Of a stretch of 64,000 bases of DNA, positions 32,539-42,205 are shown in pieces (positions within the stretch are counted from its first letter, which is position 1; the number at the start of each line of letters is the position of its first letter). The notes beneath the pieces were generated by a model that had not been told where the DNA came from, searched no databases, and saw only the letters and a list, made by a program, of their open reading frames with translations. Both the position numbers and the translations under genes were made by a program. The stretch is from RHKK01 sp964596245 (lineage in GTDB: Bacteria > Patescibacteriota > Patescibacteriia > 2-12-FULL-60-25), in contig CAZQSK010000001.1 in the NCBI GenBank assembly GCA_964596245.1, positions 118,915 through 182,914 of the forward strand. Reading direction: 5' to 3'.

Positions 32539-34614
32539 ATGGAATTCCTTTTTTTGTTGGTGGTTTTCCTCGGTTTTGCTCTGTACTTCCACTTTCGCCT
32601 GTCTGCCCTTGAGCGCCGCTCATTTCAGGGTCCCGCAAAACAAGAGAAGCCCGTCATTCGCGAAAGCGCTCCTCGCGAGCATGTAGCGGTGCAGGAGCCG
32701 GCTCCAAAACCAGTTCAAAAGACGCATGCGGCGTCGGCACCCAAATCGGAATTCAAAATCGGTGCACAGTTCTACACTATTGTGGGTGGTCTGGCCGTCT
32801 TACTCGGTCTTGGATTTTTGTTGCGTTACTCAATCGAGAACGATCTCATCTCTCCGGCCTTCCGCGTGGTGCTTGGGGTCGTCTTCGGTCTTGTATTGCT
32901 CGGCGTGGGCGAATGGTTGAAAGCAAAATATAAAACCTACGCTCATGTTCTGTCAGGCACGGGTCTCGGCGCTTTGTATGTTTCGTTGTATGCCGCTGCC
33001 CAGCTCTATCAGTTGTTGAGTTTAGAGATCGCCTTCATCGCGATGGTCTGTGTAACTGGACTCGGCCTGTATCTCGCGATCCGCGCCGACTCTCAGCCGC
33101 TCGCGGTATTTGCACAGATCGGCGGCTTTCTCACGCCGCTTATTTTGTCGTCTGGTGAGAACAAGCCACACGTACTCTTTCCGTATCTCTTGATCTTGAA
33201 CGCCGTATTCCTGATTCTCGCCTGGAAAAAGCCATGGCGCTGGCCTGTCGGAGTGGCGTTGGTCGGCACCGTCCTCGTCTATCTCGGCTGGTATGACACC
33301 TATTCAACCACGGCCTGGCAGATTCCAGTCGCCTATCTCTCTTTGTTTTTCCTTCAGTTCCTGGGTCGCACACTCTATCGAGCATGGACCAATACAAAAG
33401 CAGATGAAACCGATCTGACGCTACTGTTCTCGGTGCCGACTCTCTATGCCTTGGCTGCCTTGCCGGTGCTTGATGTAGTTGGTCGCGACTATCAGGCCGG
33501 CTTCGCCTTCCTGGTGGCGCTCCTCTATCTCGCCTTGGCTGCCGCTCGTTATGCAGTGCTCAAAAAATGGGAGATATATGATCTCGCATTCACGGCGATC
33601 GGCGCCACCTTCCTCGCGATCGCCTTTCCGATCTATTTCACAGAATTACGTTACGTAATTATCGGTTGGTCGCTGGAAGCGTTGGCCATGCGTTTCGTTT
33701 CTGACCGCGCCAAATCAAAACATCTTTCCATCGTAAGTCACGCGCTCTTCTCTTTTGCCGCTGTCATGATGCTGTCGGAATACGGCGAAGGCTCGGACTT
33801 GGTCGGCTATCTTGATCCGCGCGTCGTCACCTATGTGTTGGGCCTCATTCCGCTTCTTGGTTGGATTGGTTGGAATGAGTGGCGTTTGCAAAGCACAAAA
33901 GGCAAACGCGAAGTTGGTGACTCGTATTTGCTCGGGGTCGGCTATGTGTTGCTACTCTGGTTTGTCGTCCGCCAACTGGATGAGCATATCGGCGGCATGA
34001 ATGGCGACTTCTTCGGCATCATCGGTGCCACCGTTGTCGCAACCGCCGCGTACTGGCTTGGTGCGAAGGGTCGTTCCGGCGTCTTACGCATTGCCGCCCA
34101 TATCACGGTTGCCTTCGCCGTAGTGCATGCGCTCGATCTCACGAATCGCTTGCCGGAAGATGCGATGTCGATTCTCAATCCGCGCTTTGCCGCATTCATC
34201 GTATTCGCAGTGGGTGCATGGCTTGCGCACTACTGGTTGAACAAGTCCTCCATCGACGCTTCGGAAAAGAATCTGATGCTCCCGGTTTTGTGGACCTCCA
34301 TTCACCCGCTCGTCCTGTGGGGTGTTGGTGCGGAAATCGTTGACTACTATTCAGGCAATCTTCAAAACGCCCTCATCACCGTGAGCTGGTTGGTTTATGC
34401 CATTGGCCTGACCATGTATGGCATCTGGAAAAAGTCGAAAATGGCCCGCTATACGGCTGGAGCGCTTTTCCTCTTAACTACGCTCAAAATCGTGGTGGTT
34501 GATACGGCTGAACTCGATAACTTCTACCGTTTCGTTGTGTTTATTTCATTGGGTATTCTGCTGCTCGTTGCCGGCTATCTCTACAACCGTTTCAAGACAA
34601 AGATCGAGGCTTGA
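32539..34614 (+). CDS. DUF2339 polytopic membrane protein
   Basis: 691 residues. A single N-terminal helix, a Pro/Lys/Ala linker (about 30-70), then about 18 membrane helices beginning IGAQFYTIVGGLAVLLGLGFLLRY. This DUF2339 start pattern is followed by the conserved FRVVLGVVFGLVLLGVGEW and IGGFLTPLILSSG. Function unknown. Ends with a basic cytoplasmic tail. The -35 box of the rpsA promoter overlaps its stop codon. Confidence 0.85.
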   Translation: MEFLFLLVVFLGFALYFHFRLSALERRSFQGPAKQEKPVIRESAPREHVAVQEPAPKPVQKTHAASAPKSEFKIGAQFYTIVGGLAVLLGLGFLLRYSIENDLISPAFRVVLGVVFGLVLLGVGEWLKAKYKTYAHVLSGTGLGALYVSLYAAAQLYQLLSLEIAFIAMVCVTGLGLYLAIRADSQPLAVFAQIGGFLTPLILSSGENKPHVLFPYLLILNAVFLILAWKKPWRWPVGVALVGTVLVYLGWYDTYSTTAWQIPVAYLSLFFLQFLGRTLYRAWTNTKADETDLTLLFSVPTLYALAALPVLDVVGRDYQAGFAFLVALLYLALAAARYAVLKKWEIYDLAFTAIGATFLAIAFPIYFTELRYVIIGWSLEALAMRFVSDRAKSKHLSIVSHALFSFAAVMMLSEYGEGSDLVGYLDPRVVTYVLGLIPLLGWIGWNEWRLQSTKGKREVGDSYLLGVGYVLLLWFVVRQLDEHIGGMNGDFFGIIGATVVATAAYWLGAKGRSGVLRIAAHITVAFAVVHALDLTNRLPEDAMSILNPRFAAFIVFAVGAWLAHYWLNKSSIDASEKNLMLPVLWTSIHPLVLWGVGAEIVDYYSGNLQNALITVSWLVYAIGLTMYGIWKKSKMARYTAGALFLLTTLKIVVVDTAELDNFYRFVVFISLGILLLVAGYLYNRFKTKIEA

Positions 34615-34639
34615 CGCTAAATGGGATTTCCGCTAATCT
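34611..34639 (+). promoter_or_regulatory. Promoter of rpsA
   Basis: TTGACG, 17-base spacer, TAATCT; the -35 overlaps the upstream stop codon. Confidence 0.75.
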
Positions 34640-34645
34640 AACGGC

Positions 34646-34752
34646 CGACTGACACATTATTCAAGGCCTGGTCCGGGGGATTTTACCCACGGCAGTCCGA
34701 CTCCAAGGGAAGACTCGCGGAGTTCATCAGTCATAACCAATCGTTTTTAACT
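34646..34752 (+). promoter_or_regulatory. Structured leader RNA upstream of rpsA
   Basis: About 107 bases between promoter and ATG. GACTGA (34647-34652) pairs with TCAGTC (34727-34732), closing a domain. Inside are a CCG-GGG / CCC-CGG hairpin around 34672-34692 and ACTCC (34700-34704) / GGAGT (34719-34723). The last 20 bases before the ATG are single-stranded and A/T-rich, with no Shine-Dalgarno. S1 autoregulation through a leader is known in E. coli; here it is inferred. Confidence 0.5.
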
Positions 34753-35850
34753 ATGCAGAATGTTACGAATGCCGACTCGGAGATCGGTAAGTTGATGGAA
34801 TCCGGCGCCTCCCCCGCTTACCCGAACCTGGGTGACGTGGTGAAAGGTCATGTGATTGCCGTCGGTCGCAACGAAGTGCGCATCGACATCAACGGTCTCG
34901 CCATCGGTTTGATTCGCGGTCCGGAACTCGACAAGCACTTGGATCTTCGTCTCGGTGACGAAGTCGAAGCAGCCGTGATCGAGCTCGACAACGAATTCGG
35001 TGAACTTGAACTCTCGCTCAAGGGCGCGGGTCGCAAGCGCTCCTGGGAGAAGATCAAGGAATTGGTCGCTGCCAACACGGTGCTCCAGGTCAAGATTCTC
35101 GACGCCAACAAGGGTGGTCTCGTCACGCGTGTCGAAGGCGTTCCTGCCTTCATCCCGGTGTCGCAGCTCTCCCCGGCCAACTATCCGCGTGTCGCGGGTG
35201 GTGAGAAGAACAAGATCCAGGAGAAGTTGAAGATGCTCGTCGGCCAGGTTCTTGATGTGAAGTTGCTTGACGTTAACGAAGAAGAAGAAAAGGTCGTCGT
35301 GTCTGAAAAGGCTGTTTGGGAAACCAAGCAGGAGTCAGTACTCGCCAAGTACAAGGTCGGCGCTCGTGTCGAAGGTGATGTCACGGCTGTGACGGACTTC
35401 GGTGCCTTCGTCCGCTTTGACGCCAACTTGGAAGGTCTCGTGCACATCTCGGAAATCGCCTGGCAGCGCATTGATCACCCGCGTGACGTGCTCAAGGTCG
35501 GCGACCACGTTGCCGCTGAAATCATCAACATCGAAGGTTCCAAAATCTTCTTGTCGATGAAGAAGCTCGTCGATGACCCGTGGAAGAGCGTCGCCGCCAA
35601 GTACAAGTTGAACCAGTGGGTGAAGGGCCGCGTGCTCAAGATCAACCCGTTCGGCTTGTTCGTGGAATTGGACCCGGATATTCATGGCTTGGCCCACATC
35701 AGTGAGCTCGGCGCGAAGCCGGTCAAGGACGTGAACGAGGTTGCGCGCATCGGTGACGAGTTCGAGTTCCGTATCATCTCGATCGAACCGGACAACCACC
35801 GCTTGGGCCTCTCGCTTCGCAAGCAAAAGGAAGAAGTAGCCAAGGCTTAA
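34753..35850 (+). CDS. rpsA: Ribosomal protein S1
   Basis: 365 residues with four S1 OB-fold repeats at about 26-97, 108-190, 205-272 and 288-360. E. coli S1 has six, and four-repeat forms are common elsewhere. Repeats 3 and 4 carry the canonical VTDFGAFVRF, GLVHISEIAW, and INPFGLFVELDPDIHGLAHISE. It helps mRNA bind the 30S subunit, of interest in a genome that seems to rely little on Shine-Dalgarno pairing. AAG/GGT-type codons suggest strong expression. Confidence 0.95.
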   Translation: MQNVTNADSEIGKLMESGASPAYPNLGDVVKGHVIAVGRNEVRIDINGLAIGLIRGPELDKHLDLRLGDEVEAAVIELDNEFGELELSLKGAGRKRSWEKIKELVAANTVLQVKILDANKGGLVTRVEGVPAFIPVSQLSPANYPRVAGGEKNKIQEKLKMLVGQVLDVKLLDVNEEEEKVVVSEKAVWETKQESVLAKYKVGARVEGDVTAVTDFGAFVRFDANLEGLVHISEIAWQRIDHPRDVLKVGDHVAAEIINIEGSKIFLSMKKLVDDPWKSVAAKYKLNQWVKGRVLKINPFGLFVELDPDIHGLAHISELGAKPVKDVNEVARIGDEFEFRIISIEPDNHRLGLSLRKQKEEVAKA

Positions 35851-35860
35851 ATAAGCCCCG

Positions 35861-35891
35861 AAAAACCGCTGGACTAACTAGCGGTTTTTCG
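35861..35891 (+). terminator. Terminator of rpsA
   Basis: Stem AAAAACCGCT / AGCGGTTTTT, followed by CG and T-rich sequence. Confidence 0.8.
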
Positions 35892-35910
35892 TTACTCTCG
35901 CCCAGACCCT

Positions 35911-37755
35911 ATGAATACAACTCTCCGTAATATTCTGTTGATTGTTGGCGCCATTCTCTTGGTTGGCGCGGGGCTATCCCTCATCAATCTTGAACCCAAA
36001 AACCAGCTCGATTTGGCCGGCTTTGCCAATGCCGCCAAAAACGGCCAAGTGACCGAAATCGTCGTCCGTGGCAACCGCATGGAAGTCACGATGCAGGACG
36101 GCACCAAGTCCTTCGTCGACAAGGAAGAGTCGGTTTCCGTTTCGGAATTGCTGACCAGCTACGGCGTGGATGAAGCAACTGCCCGCGGCATTAAAACCAC
36201 GATCAAAGAAAACTCCGGCTTCGCCTATTGGGGCTCGCTCGCCCTTCAAACGCTTTTGCCCCTGCTCGTGCTCTTCGCGCTCATGATGTTCTTCTTCCGC
36301 CAAGTCCAGGGACAGAACAATCGCGCGATGTCATTCGGACAATCCACGGCGCGTGAAACAGGTAAAGGAAAAGAGAAAGTAACCTTTGTTGATGTCGCCG
36401 GTGTGCGTGAAGCAAAACAGGAATTGATGGAAGTCGTGGAATTCCTCAAACAGCCGGAAAAGTTTGCGAAGCTAGGTGCCAAAATCCCGAAGGGCGTTTT
36501 GCTCATGGGCTCGCCGGGTACAGGTAAGACCTTGCTCGCTCGCGCCGTTGCCGGTGAAGCTGATGTTCCGTTCTTGCACATCTCCGGTTCGGAGTTTGTG
36601 GAGATGTTCGTCGGCGTCGGTGCGTCCCGAGTACGCGACTTGTTCGCCAAGGCGAAGAAGACCGCACCGTGTATCGTCTTTATTGATGAAATCGATGCCG
36701 TCGGCCGCCAGCGTGGCTCCGGTCTCGGTGGTTCACACGACGAGCGTGAACAGACATTAAACCAAATCCTGGTTGAGATGGACGGCTTTGAACCAAACTT
36801 GGGTGTGATCGTGATTGCCGCCACCAACCGCCCTGATGTGCTTGATCCGGCCCTTCTTCGTCCGGGTCGTTTTGACCGCCGTGTCGTACTTGATCCGCCG
36901 GACATCCGCGACCGTGAAGAAATTCTCAATATCCACGCCAAGAACAAACCGCTCGCCAAAGATGTCAGCATCAAAAAGCTGGCCGAGCGCACACCGGGCT
37001 TCTCCGGTGCCGACCTCATGAACCTCATGAACGAAGCTGCCATCTTGGCCGCCCGCCGCAATCGTAGCGATGTCGGCATGAACGAACTTCTTGAATCAAT
37101 TGAAAAGGTGATGCTTGGTCCGGAACGCAAGAGCCACTTGATGAAGGAAGACGAACGCAAAGTCACGGCCTATCACGAAGCCGGCCACGCGCTTGTCACT
37201 CACCTTCTCCCCCACACGGATCCGGTACAGAAGGTTTCCATCATCAGCCGCGGACGCGCTGCCGGTTACACCATCAAGCTTCCGCTTGAGGACCGCACGA
37301 TGAAGACGCGCCAGGAATATGTCGAAGACATCGCCATGACCATGGGTGGATACGCCGCGGAAAAGATCATCTTCGGTGATATCACCACCGGCGCTTCCAA
37401 CGACATGCAGCAGGCCACGGCCGTTGCCCGCAACATGGTCACTCAATGGGGTATGTCCGAGTTGCTCGGTCCCCGCTCCTATGGCCGCCGCGAAGACATG
37501 ATCTTCTTAGGCCGTGAAATCCATGAGGAACGCGACTACTCCGAGTCCAAGGCTGAGATCATCGACAAGGAGATCGACATCTTGATCAAGGAGGGTCTCG
37601 AGACGGCAAAAAAGATCATCTCCGAGAACCGCAAAGCCATGGATAATATCGCCAATTACCTCACCACTCACGAAACCATCGAGCGCGAACAGTTCGCCGA
37701 CATCGTCGGCCTGCCGCCCGCCAATGCGAAGAACGTGATTAAGAAGGAAGCCTAA
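35911..37755 (+). CDS. ftsH: ATP-dependent zinc metalloprotease FtsH
   Basis: 614 residues, full length. Two membrane helices (about 6-24 and 110-129) flank the small external domain. The AAA+ module has Walker A GSPGTGKT (200-207), Walker B FIDEIDAVG and the second region of homology RPGRFDRRV. The M41 protease domain has the zinc motif HEAGH (about 422-426) and the third ligand Asp in the GASNDMQQAT region. It degrades membrane and short-lived cytosolic proteins. Confidence 0.97.
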   Translation: MNTTLRNILLIVGAILLVGAGLSLINLEPKNQLDLAGFANAAKNGQVTEIVVRGNRMEVTMQDGTKSFVDKEESVSVSELLTSYGVDEATARGIKTTIKENSGFAYWGSLALQTLLPLLVLFALMMFFFRQVQGQNNRAMSFGQSTARETGKGKEKVTFVDVAGVREAKQELMEVVEFLKQPEKFAKLGAKIPKGVLLMGSPGTGKTLLARAVAGEADVPFLHISGSEFVEMFVGVGASRVRDLFAKAKKTAPCIVFIDEIDAVGRQRGSGLGGSHDEREQTLNQILVEMDGFEPNLGVIVIAATNRPDVLDPALLRPGRFDRRVVLDPPDIRDREEILNIHAKNKPLAKDVSIKKLAERTPGFSGADLMNLMNEAAILAARRNRSDVGMNELLESIEKVMLGPERKSHLMKEDERKVTAYHEAGHALVTHLLPHTDPVQKVSIISRGRAAGYTIKLPLEDRTMKTRQEYVEDIAMTMGGYAAEKIIFGDITTGASNDMQQATAVARNMVTQWGMSELLGPRSYGRREDMIFLGREIHEERDYSESKAEIIDKEIDILIKEGLETAKKIISENRKAMDNIANYLTTHETIEREQFADIVGLPPANAKNVIKKEA

Positions 37756-37757
37756 GC

Positions 37758-37795
37758 AAAAAAAACCGCACGGATGATTATCCGGGCGGTTTTTT
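37758..37795 (+). terminator. Terminator of ftsH
   Basis: Stem AACCGCaCGGAT / ATCCGgGCGGTT with T-run. Confidence 0.8.
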
Positions 37796-37815
37796 AGTTC
37801 AGCTGCAAGGCGTGG

Positions 37816-37821
37816 TATAAT
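37816..37821 (+). promoter_or_regulatory. Perfect -10 box, leaderless spacing
   Basis: TATAAT, eight bases before ATG 37830. Confidence 0.65.
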
Positions 37822-37829
37822 TTCGCTGT

Positions 37830-38849
37830 ATGATTCGCAAAAAGAAAATATCCAAAACCGAGGAACATCGCCCTTTGTATCGTGAGATTATCCCGATGTC
37901 TTTGCGCGGCGCCTGGCGCGAACGCTGGTTGTGGCCCTTGGCCCTCATCGCAGGCTTGATTCAGACCGGCGGTATCCTCGATGCCTTCCTGGTTTCGACG
38001 CGCGAAACGCGTATTCAGGCCGTGACCCTGTTTGATGCGTCCTGGAGTCAGTCTTTTCAAGTGATGTGGCTGCGCGTGACGCGCGCGACGGACTGGATCG
38101 ACGCCATTCTCGCCGGACAAAACATGTTGCTCGCCGCGGTTGTCGTGATTACGACCTTGGCTTTGGCGCTGGTGGCACAAGGCGCGCTCGTGTTCGGCAT
38201 CGGTGGGATGATTCGTGGTCGCCGTCCGACGCTTCAAGAAAGCATGCGCGCCGGTACGCAAGTCTTCGGTCGCATCTTGGCCCTCAACGTGATCACGCTC
38301 GGTCTCATGTGGCTTGCGCGCTTCCTGATGCTCTTGCCGCTCGCCCTCTACAGCCAGGAACCGAATGCCGGTCTCGCCCTCACTTCGGTAGCTACCACGG
38401 TTTTGTATATCGTAACCGTCCTCTCGCTTACCGCCATCCACTTCTTCTCGTTGAATGCCATCGTCTTGCAAGATACGCATGTCACCCCCGCCATCGAACG
38501 TGCAGCCGAGATGTTGCGCAGTCACTGGCTCACCGTCATCGAAATCGCTTTGATCCTGTTCGGCATCGGCATGCTCACGCTCTTGGGTGCGCTAGGGCTT
38601 TTCTTCGCCATGTGGCTCCCCTTGTTGTTGATGATGCTTGGCGCCGTACTCATGGGCATGGGTTCGCTGTTCGGCTTCCTCTACTTCGTGAGCGTCATCC
38701 TGTTCTTCGTGGTGATGCTGGTCGCCGGTGCCTTCAACCTCTCTTTCCAATACCGCGCCTGGCAGCATCTTTACATGCGCCTCGGCGAAGGTGGTGTACT
38801 CGCTAAACTCCATCGCTGGCTCCATGCTCTCATGAGTTATGGCCAATAA
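37830..38849 (+). CDS. Polytopic membrane protein, unknown function
   Basis: 339 residues with about six membrane helices (near 30-50, 95-125, 150-175, 185-210, 240-275, 280-305). A long first loop and the segment LQDTHVTPAIERAAEMLRSHWLTVIEIALILFGIG recall DUF975/DUF4013-type or glycerophosphodiesterase-membrane-domain proteins; I cannot settle the family. It overlaps pilB by 11 bp, so the two genes are coupled; a link to pilus or secretion assembly is possible but unproven. Confidence 0.65.
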   Translation: MIRKKKISKTEEHRPLYREIIPMSLRGAWRERWLWPLALIAGLIQTGGILDAFLVSTRETRIQAVTLFDASWSQSFQVMWLRVTRATDWIDAILAGQNMLLAAVVVITTLALALVAQGALVFGIGGMIRGRRPTLQESMRAGTQVFGRILALNVITLGLMWLARFLMLLPLALYSQEPNAGLALTSVATTVLYIVTVLSLTAIHFFSLNAIVLQDTHVTPAIERAAEMLRSHWLTVIEIALILFGIGMLTLLGALGLFFAMWLPLLLMMLGAVLMGMGSLFGFLYFVSVILFFVVMLVAGAFNLSFQYRAWQHLYMRLGEGGVLAKLHRWLHALMSYGQ

Positions 38850-40671
38850 TACGACCTCAATTGAAGACTTGCTGAAAAAAGCGCGCGCCGCCAATGCCGC
38901 CAAACAGACTCCGGCCGCCGATCCCACCAAGCAAGCCGTAAAGCCCGTCAAAGCCGCGGCCGGTCCTGCCGTTCCCGCAACCCAGGCCAAGCTTCAAGAG
39001 GCCATGGGTTCGGTTCGTATCGGCGAAAAGGAACGTGAGACAGCCGAAAAAGCGGCCGCCCAAGGCATGCCGTACATCGCTCTACGCGGCTTTCCGATTG
39101 CTCCAGAAGCTATCTCCTTGCTCACCCGCGATGTCGCAACCACGGTAAAGGCGGTCACCTTCTTTTTGGTAAACGATGAGATTCGTATCGGAACGACAAA
39201 CCCAGGAAAAGAAGTGCAGCGCATCGCAGAACGCATTGCCAAAGAGCGTCACGCCAACGTTTCAGTGTATTTGATCTCTGACGACAGCCTTGAGTACGCC
39301 CTCAAACTCTACGACAAACTCCCGACGCCAAAAGAAGTCATCTACGGCTATCGTATTGAAGAAGAAGATCTCGCAAAATACGAAAAAGAGATCTCAAACT
39401 TTGCAGATCTGCAGGCCAAGATCGGTGAAGTGAGCACCACCGACATCATCACCCTGATGTTTGGCGCAGCCTTGAAGATCGGCACCTCCGACGTACACGT
39501 CGAAGCTGAAGAAGAAGACGTGAAAATCCGTTTCCGTTTGGACGGACGCTTACGTGACGCCGCTTCCCTACCCAAAACCGCATGGAAGCAGATCATCGGT
39601 CGCTTAAAGCTGCTTTCAGGCGTCAAAATTAACGTCGAGGACACGCCGCAAGACGGCCGCATCACGATCTATCTCACAAATGAGAAGATCGACATTCGTG
39701 TCAGCTTTTTACCGACCGCCTTTGGAGAATCGGTCGTCATGCGTATCTTGCGTCCCAAGGCGATCGCCTTGGAATTCGACGCGCTCGGTATTCGCGGTAA
39801 GGCGCTCGAAGCGCTGACGGCTGAAATCGAGAAACCGAATGGCATGATCATCACCACCGGTCCGACCGGTTCCGGTAAAACGACCACCCTGTACGCCATT
39901 TTGAAGAAGCTCAACAAACCGGAGGAAAAGATCATCACGCTGGAAGATCCGATCGAATACAAATTGCAGGGCATCAATCAAAGCCAGATTGATCACTCCA
40001 AGGGCTATGACTTTGCGAAAGGATTACGTTCTATTTTGCGCCAAGACCCGGACATCGTCATGGTCGGAGAAATCCGCGACGCGGAGACGGCTGAAATCGC
40101 CATTCAGGCCGCCCTTACAGGCCACCTTGTGGTCTCGACCATCCATACGAATAGCGCCGCCGGCGCCATCCCCCGCTTTATGTCGATGGGCGTGCGTCCC
40201 TTTTTGCTTGCCCCGTCCTTGAACGCCATCATCGGCCAGCGCTTGGTGCGTCGTCTCAAGCCAGATATGGCCATTCCCGCAAAGCTGTCAGCCGCAAAAA
40301 TGAAACAGGTGAAAGAGATACTCGAGACCATCTCCCCCGCTTCGGGCTATACCGTGGACATGAACAAGCTCACGTTTATGGAACCGGACCCGAAAAAAGT
40401 CACGCCCGAAGATGATGGCTACAAGGGCCGTATCGGTATTTACGAAATCTTCACCATGACGCCGGAAATCGAAGAGATCGTATTGTCCGGCAACGAAGTC
40501 TCCGAGTATAAGATCCAAGAAATTGCGATGAAGAACGGCATGCTCACCATGGCGCAGGATGGCTTGTTGAAAGCGCTTGATGGCTTGACCAGCGTTGATG
40601 AAGTACTAGCTGTCGCGAACATGGACTCAACCAATTTCGAACCGCTGACGACAACCGGTGAGACAAAATAA
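38839..40671 (+). CDS. pilB: Type IV pilus / type II secretion assembly ATPase PilB (GspE family)
   Basis: 610 residues. A disordered Ala/Lys/Pro N-terminus (about 1-60) precedes an MshEN-like N-terminal domain (about 65-165). The secretion-ATPase domain has Walker A GPTGSGKT (341-348), Asp box ITLEDPIEYKLQGINQ, Walker B IVMVGEIRDAETAEIAIQAALTGHLV and a His box in STIHTNSA. The zinc tetracysteine motif of many PilB/GspE proteins is missing: the C-terminal insert near 520-550 contains no Cys. It powers pilus extension. pilC, pilT and pilins are not in the window. Confidence 0.93.
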   Translation: MANNTTSIEDLLKKARAANAAKQTPAADPTKQAVKPVKAAAGPAVPATQAKLQEAMGSVRIGEKERETAEKAAAQGMPYIALRGFPIAPEAISLLTRDVATTVKAVTFFLVNDEIRIGTTNPGKEVQRIAERIAKERHANVSVYLISDDSLEYALKLYDKLPTPKEVIYGYRIEEEDLAKYEKEISNFADLQAKIGEVSTTDIITLMFGAALKIGTSDVHVEAEEEDVKIRFRLDGRLRDAASLPKTAWKQIIGRLKLLSGVKINVEDTPQDGRITIYLTNEKIDIRVSFLPTAFGESVVMRILRPKAIALEFDALGIRGKALEALTAEIEKPNGMIITTGPTGSGKTTTLYAILKKLNKPEEKIITLEDPIEYKLQGINQSQIDHSKGYDFAKGLRSILRQDPDIVMVGEIRDAETAEIAIQAALTGHLVVSTIHTNSAAGAIPRFMSMGVRPFLLAPSLNAIIGQRLVRRLKPDMAIPAKLSAAKMKQVKEILETISPASGYTVDMNKLTFMEPDPKKVTPEDDGYKGRIGIYEIFTMTPEIEEIVLSGNEVSEYKIQEIAMKNGMLTMAQDGLLKALDGLTSVDEVLAVANMDSTNFEPLTTTGETK

Positions 40672-41106
40672 TCAAACAACTTCCACGCGTCTCACATTCC
40701 CATTGGGATCAGGCGTGATGGTAATTTGGATAATGTCTTGAGTGAGACGCGGCAACACATGACGCAGCTTTTCTGGCCATTCGATAGCCATCAAAGTCCC
40801 CGGCTCAAGCAGTACTTCATCGAGGCCAAGCGCGAGAGCGTCTTTTTCTTCGTCCAAACGATAAGCATCAACGTGTACCAAGTTCTTAATCGCATCAAAA
40901 TTCACCTTATAGGAGCGAAGCAATGAAAACGTGGGGCTGCGCGGATTACTCTTCACACCCAATGCACGCGCGATTGCCTGCACGAGAGCCGTTTTACCGG
41001 CTCCCAAAGGCCCGGACAAAGCGAGGATGGTTCCGGGTTTGAGCTTGGGTAGGAGTTGCTGCGCGAGCAAATCCCAATCCTCCATTTGATGGACAATAAT
41101 CTTCAT
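40672..41106 (-). CDS. tsaE: tRNA threonylcarbamoyladenosine biosynthesis protein TsaE
   Basis: About 144 residues. P-loop ATPase with Walker A SGPLGAGKTAL, the TsaE signature NPRSPTFSLLRSY, HVDAYRL and the C-terminal IEWPEKLRHVLP. It works with TsaB, TsaC and TsaD to make t6A37 in tRNAs reading ANN codons. ATG 41106 overlaps the tsaD stop in an ATGA junction; an ATG at 41115 is possible. The two genes are translationally coupled. Confidence 0.93.
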   Translation of the reverse strand: MKIIVHQMEDWDLLAQQLLPKLKPGTILALSGPLGAGKTALVQAIARALGVKSNPRSPTFSLLRSYKVNFDAIKNLVHVDAYRLDEEKDALALGLDEVLLEPGTLMAIEWPEKLRHVLPRLTQDIIQITITPDPNGNVRRVEVV

Positions 41107-42146
41107 AGATTCCACTCGGGTTTGGCTTCGATTTTGCGCCAGTCATCTTTTTTACCCTTGGTGAGTCGCCAAGCACCTGCCGCCGCAATCATGGCAGCAT
41201 TGTCGGTGATATACGCCTTGTCTGATGGCAGATACGCCACCCCTTTTAGCTGCTCGCTGATAGTCGCTCCCAATGTCTCGCGCAACATCGTGTTGGCCGA
41301 GACTCCTCCAACCAACAAAATCCCTTTTACTTTGAATTTCTTTGCAGCTGCAATTGTCTTAAAGACCAATACCTCCACAATCGCCGCTTGAAGAGAGGCC
41401 GCCAAATCCAACTTCGCGCGTTCACGCATCGGTTCCGGTCCTTTGGCCCAAGGCTCCCAGGTCTGACGCACGGCCGTTTTCAATCCACTGAAGCTGAAAT
41501 CAAACGTTCCGTCATTCAACATGGGTCGTGGCAACTTGAAGCCTTGCGGATCACCGTCCAAAGCCAGCTTCGCGATCTGCGGGCCACCCGGATATGGCAA
41601 ACCCATCAGCTTGGCGGACTTATCGAAGGCTTCTCCGGCCGCGTCGTCGCGCGTTTGGCCGACAATCTTGTACTTCCCTTCTGATTTGATGAGTACGAGC
41701 TCGGTATGACCGCCGGAAACAACCAATGCAAGCAAGGGATATTTCCATTTCTTGCGATTGTCGCCGTTTAACCACGATGAAGCGATATGCCCCTCAAGAT
41801 GATTCACGCCCACGATCGGCTTGCCTGATAACATCGCTAGCACACGACCAGACTCAATCCCTACACGCAAAGCTGTCGGCAATCCCGGACCTGATGTGAC
41901 GGCAATCCCATCAAACGCTTTTAACCCCTTCTTACCCAGAACCTGCGTGATGAGTGAAACCGTTTCAGCCACATGCGAACGGGCTGCGACCTCAGGAACA
42001 ACTCCCCCATACTTTTGATGGATAGGGATCTGCGAAGAAACCATGTCCTGCTCAACCTTCACTTTGCTACCGGATACATTCAAAAGACAGACCGCCGTCT
42101 CGTCGCAGCTGGTCTCAATACCTAGGACTTTCATAGCTTTAGGCAT
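41103..42146 (-). CDS. tsaD: tRNA N6-threonylcarbamoyltransferase TsaD
   Basis: 347 residues. ASKHA fold with LGIETSCDETAV at the N-terminus, the iron-binding His pair in NHLEGH, VSGGHTEL, YPGGPQIAKLA and FSFSGLKTAVR. It transfers threonylcarbamoyl to A37 of tRNAs. The annotated ATG gives MPKAMKVLG; ATG 42134 (MKVLGIE) would match typical family N-termini better. TAGGCT about 15-20 bases upstream is a possible -10. Confidence 0.95.
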   Translation of the reverse strand: MPKAMKVLGIETSCDETAVCLLNVSGSKVKVEQDMVSSQIPIHQKYGGVVPEVAARSHVAETVSLITQVLGKKGLKAFDGIAVTSGPGLPTALRVGIESGRVLAMLSGKPIVGVNHLEGHIASSWLNGDNRKKWKYPLLALVVSGGHTELVLIKSEGKYKIVGQTRDDAAGEAFDKSAKLMGLPYPGGPQIAKLALDGDPQGFKLPRPMLNDGTFDFSFSGLKTAVRQTWEPWAKGPEPMRERAKLDLAASLQAAIVEVLVFKTIAAAKKFKVKGILLVGGVSANTMLRETLGATISEQLKGVAYLPSDKAYITDNAAMIAAAGAWRLTKGKKDDWRKIEAKPEWNL

Positions 42147-42171
42147 GGGAGGATGGTTCCCAGCCTAGCAT

Positions 42172-42205
42172 AAAAAAACACCGCCCGATTGGGCGGTGTT
42201 TTTTG
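42172..42205 (-). terminator. Terminator of tRNA-Glu
   Basis: Stem AACACCGCCC / GGGCGGTGTT with loop GATT and T-run on the minus strand; lies between tRNA-Glu and tsaD. Confidence 0.85.

Noticed and set aside
37830..40671. A full type IV pilus locus around pilB
   Set aside because: Only the assembly ATPase and a membrane protein of unknown family are present; no pilC, pilT, pilin or prepilin peptidase.
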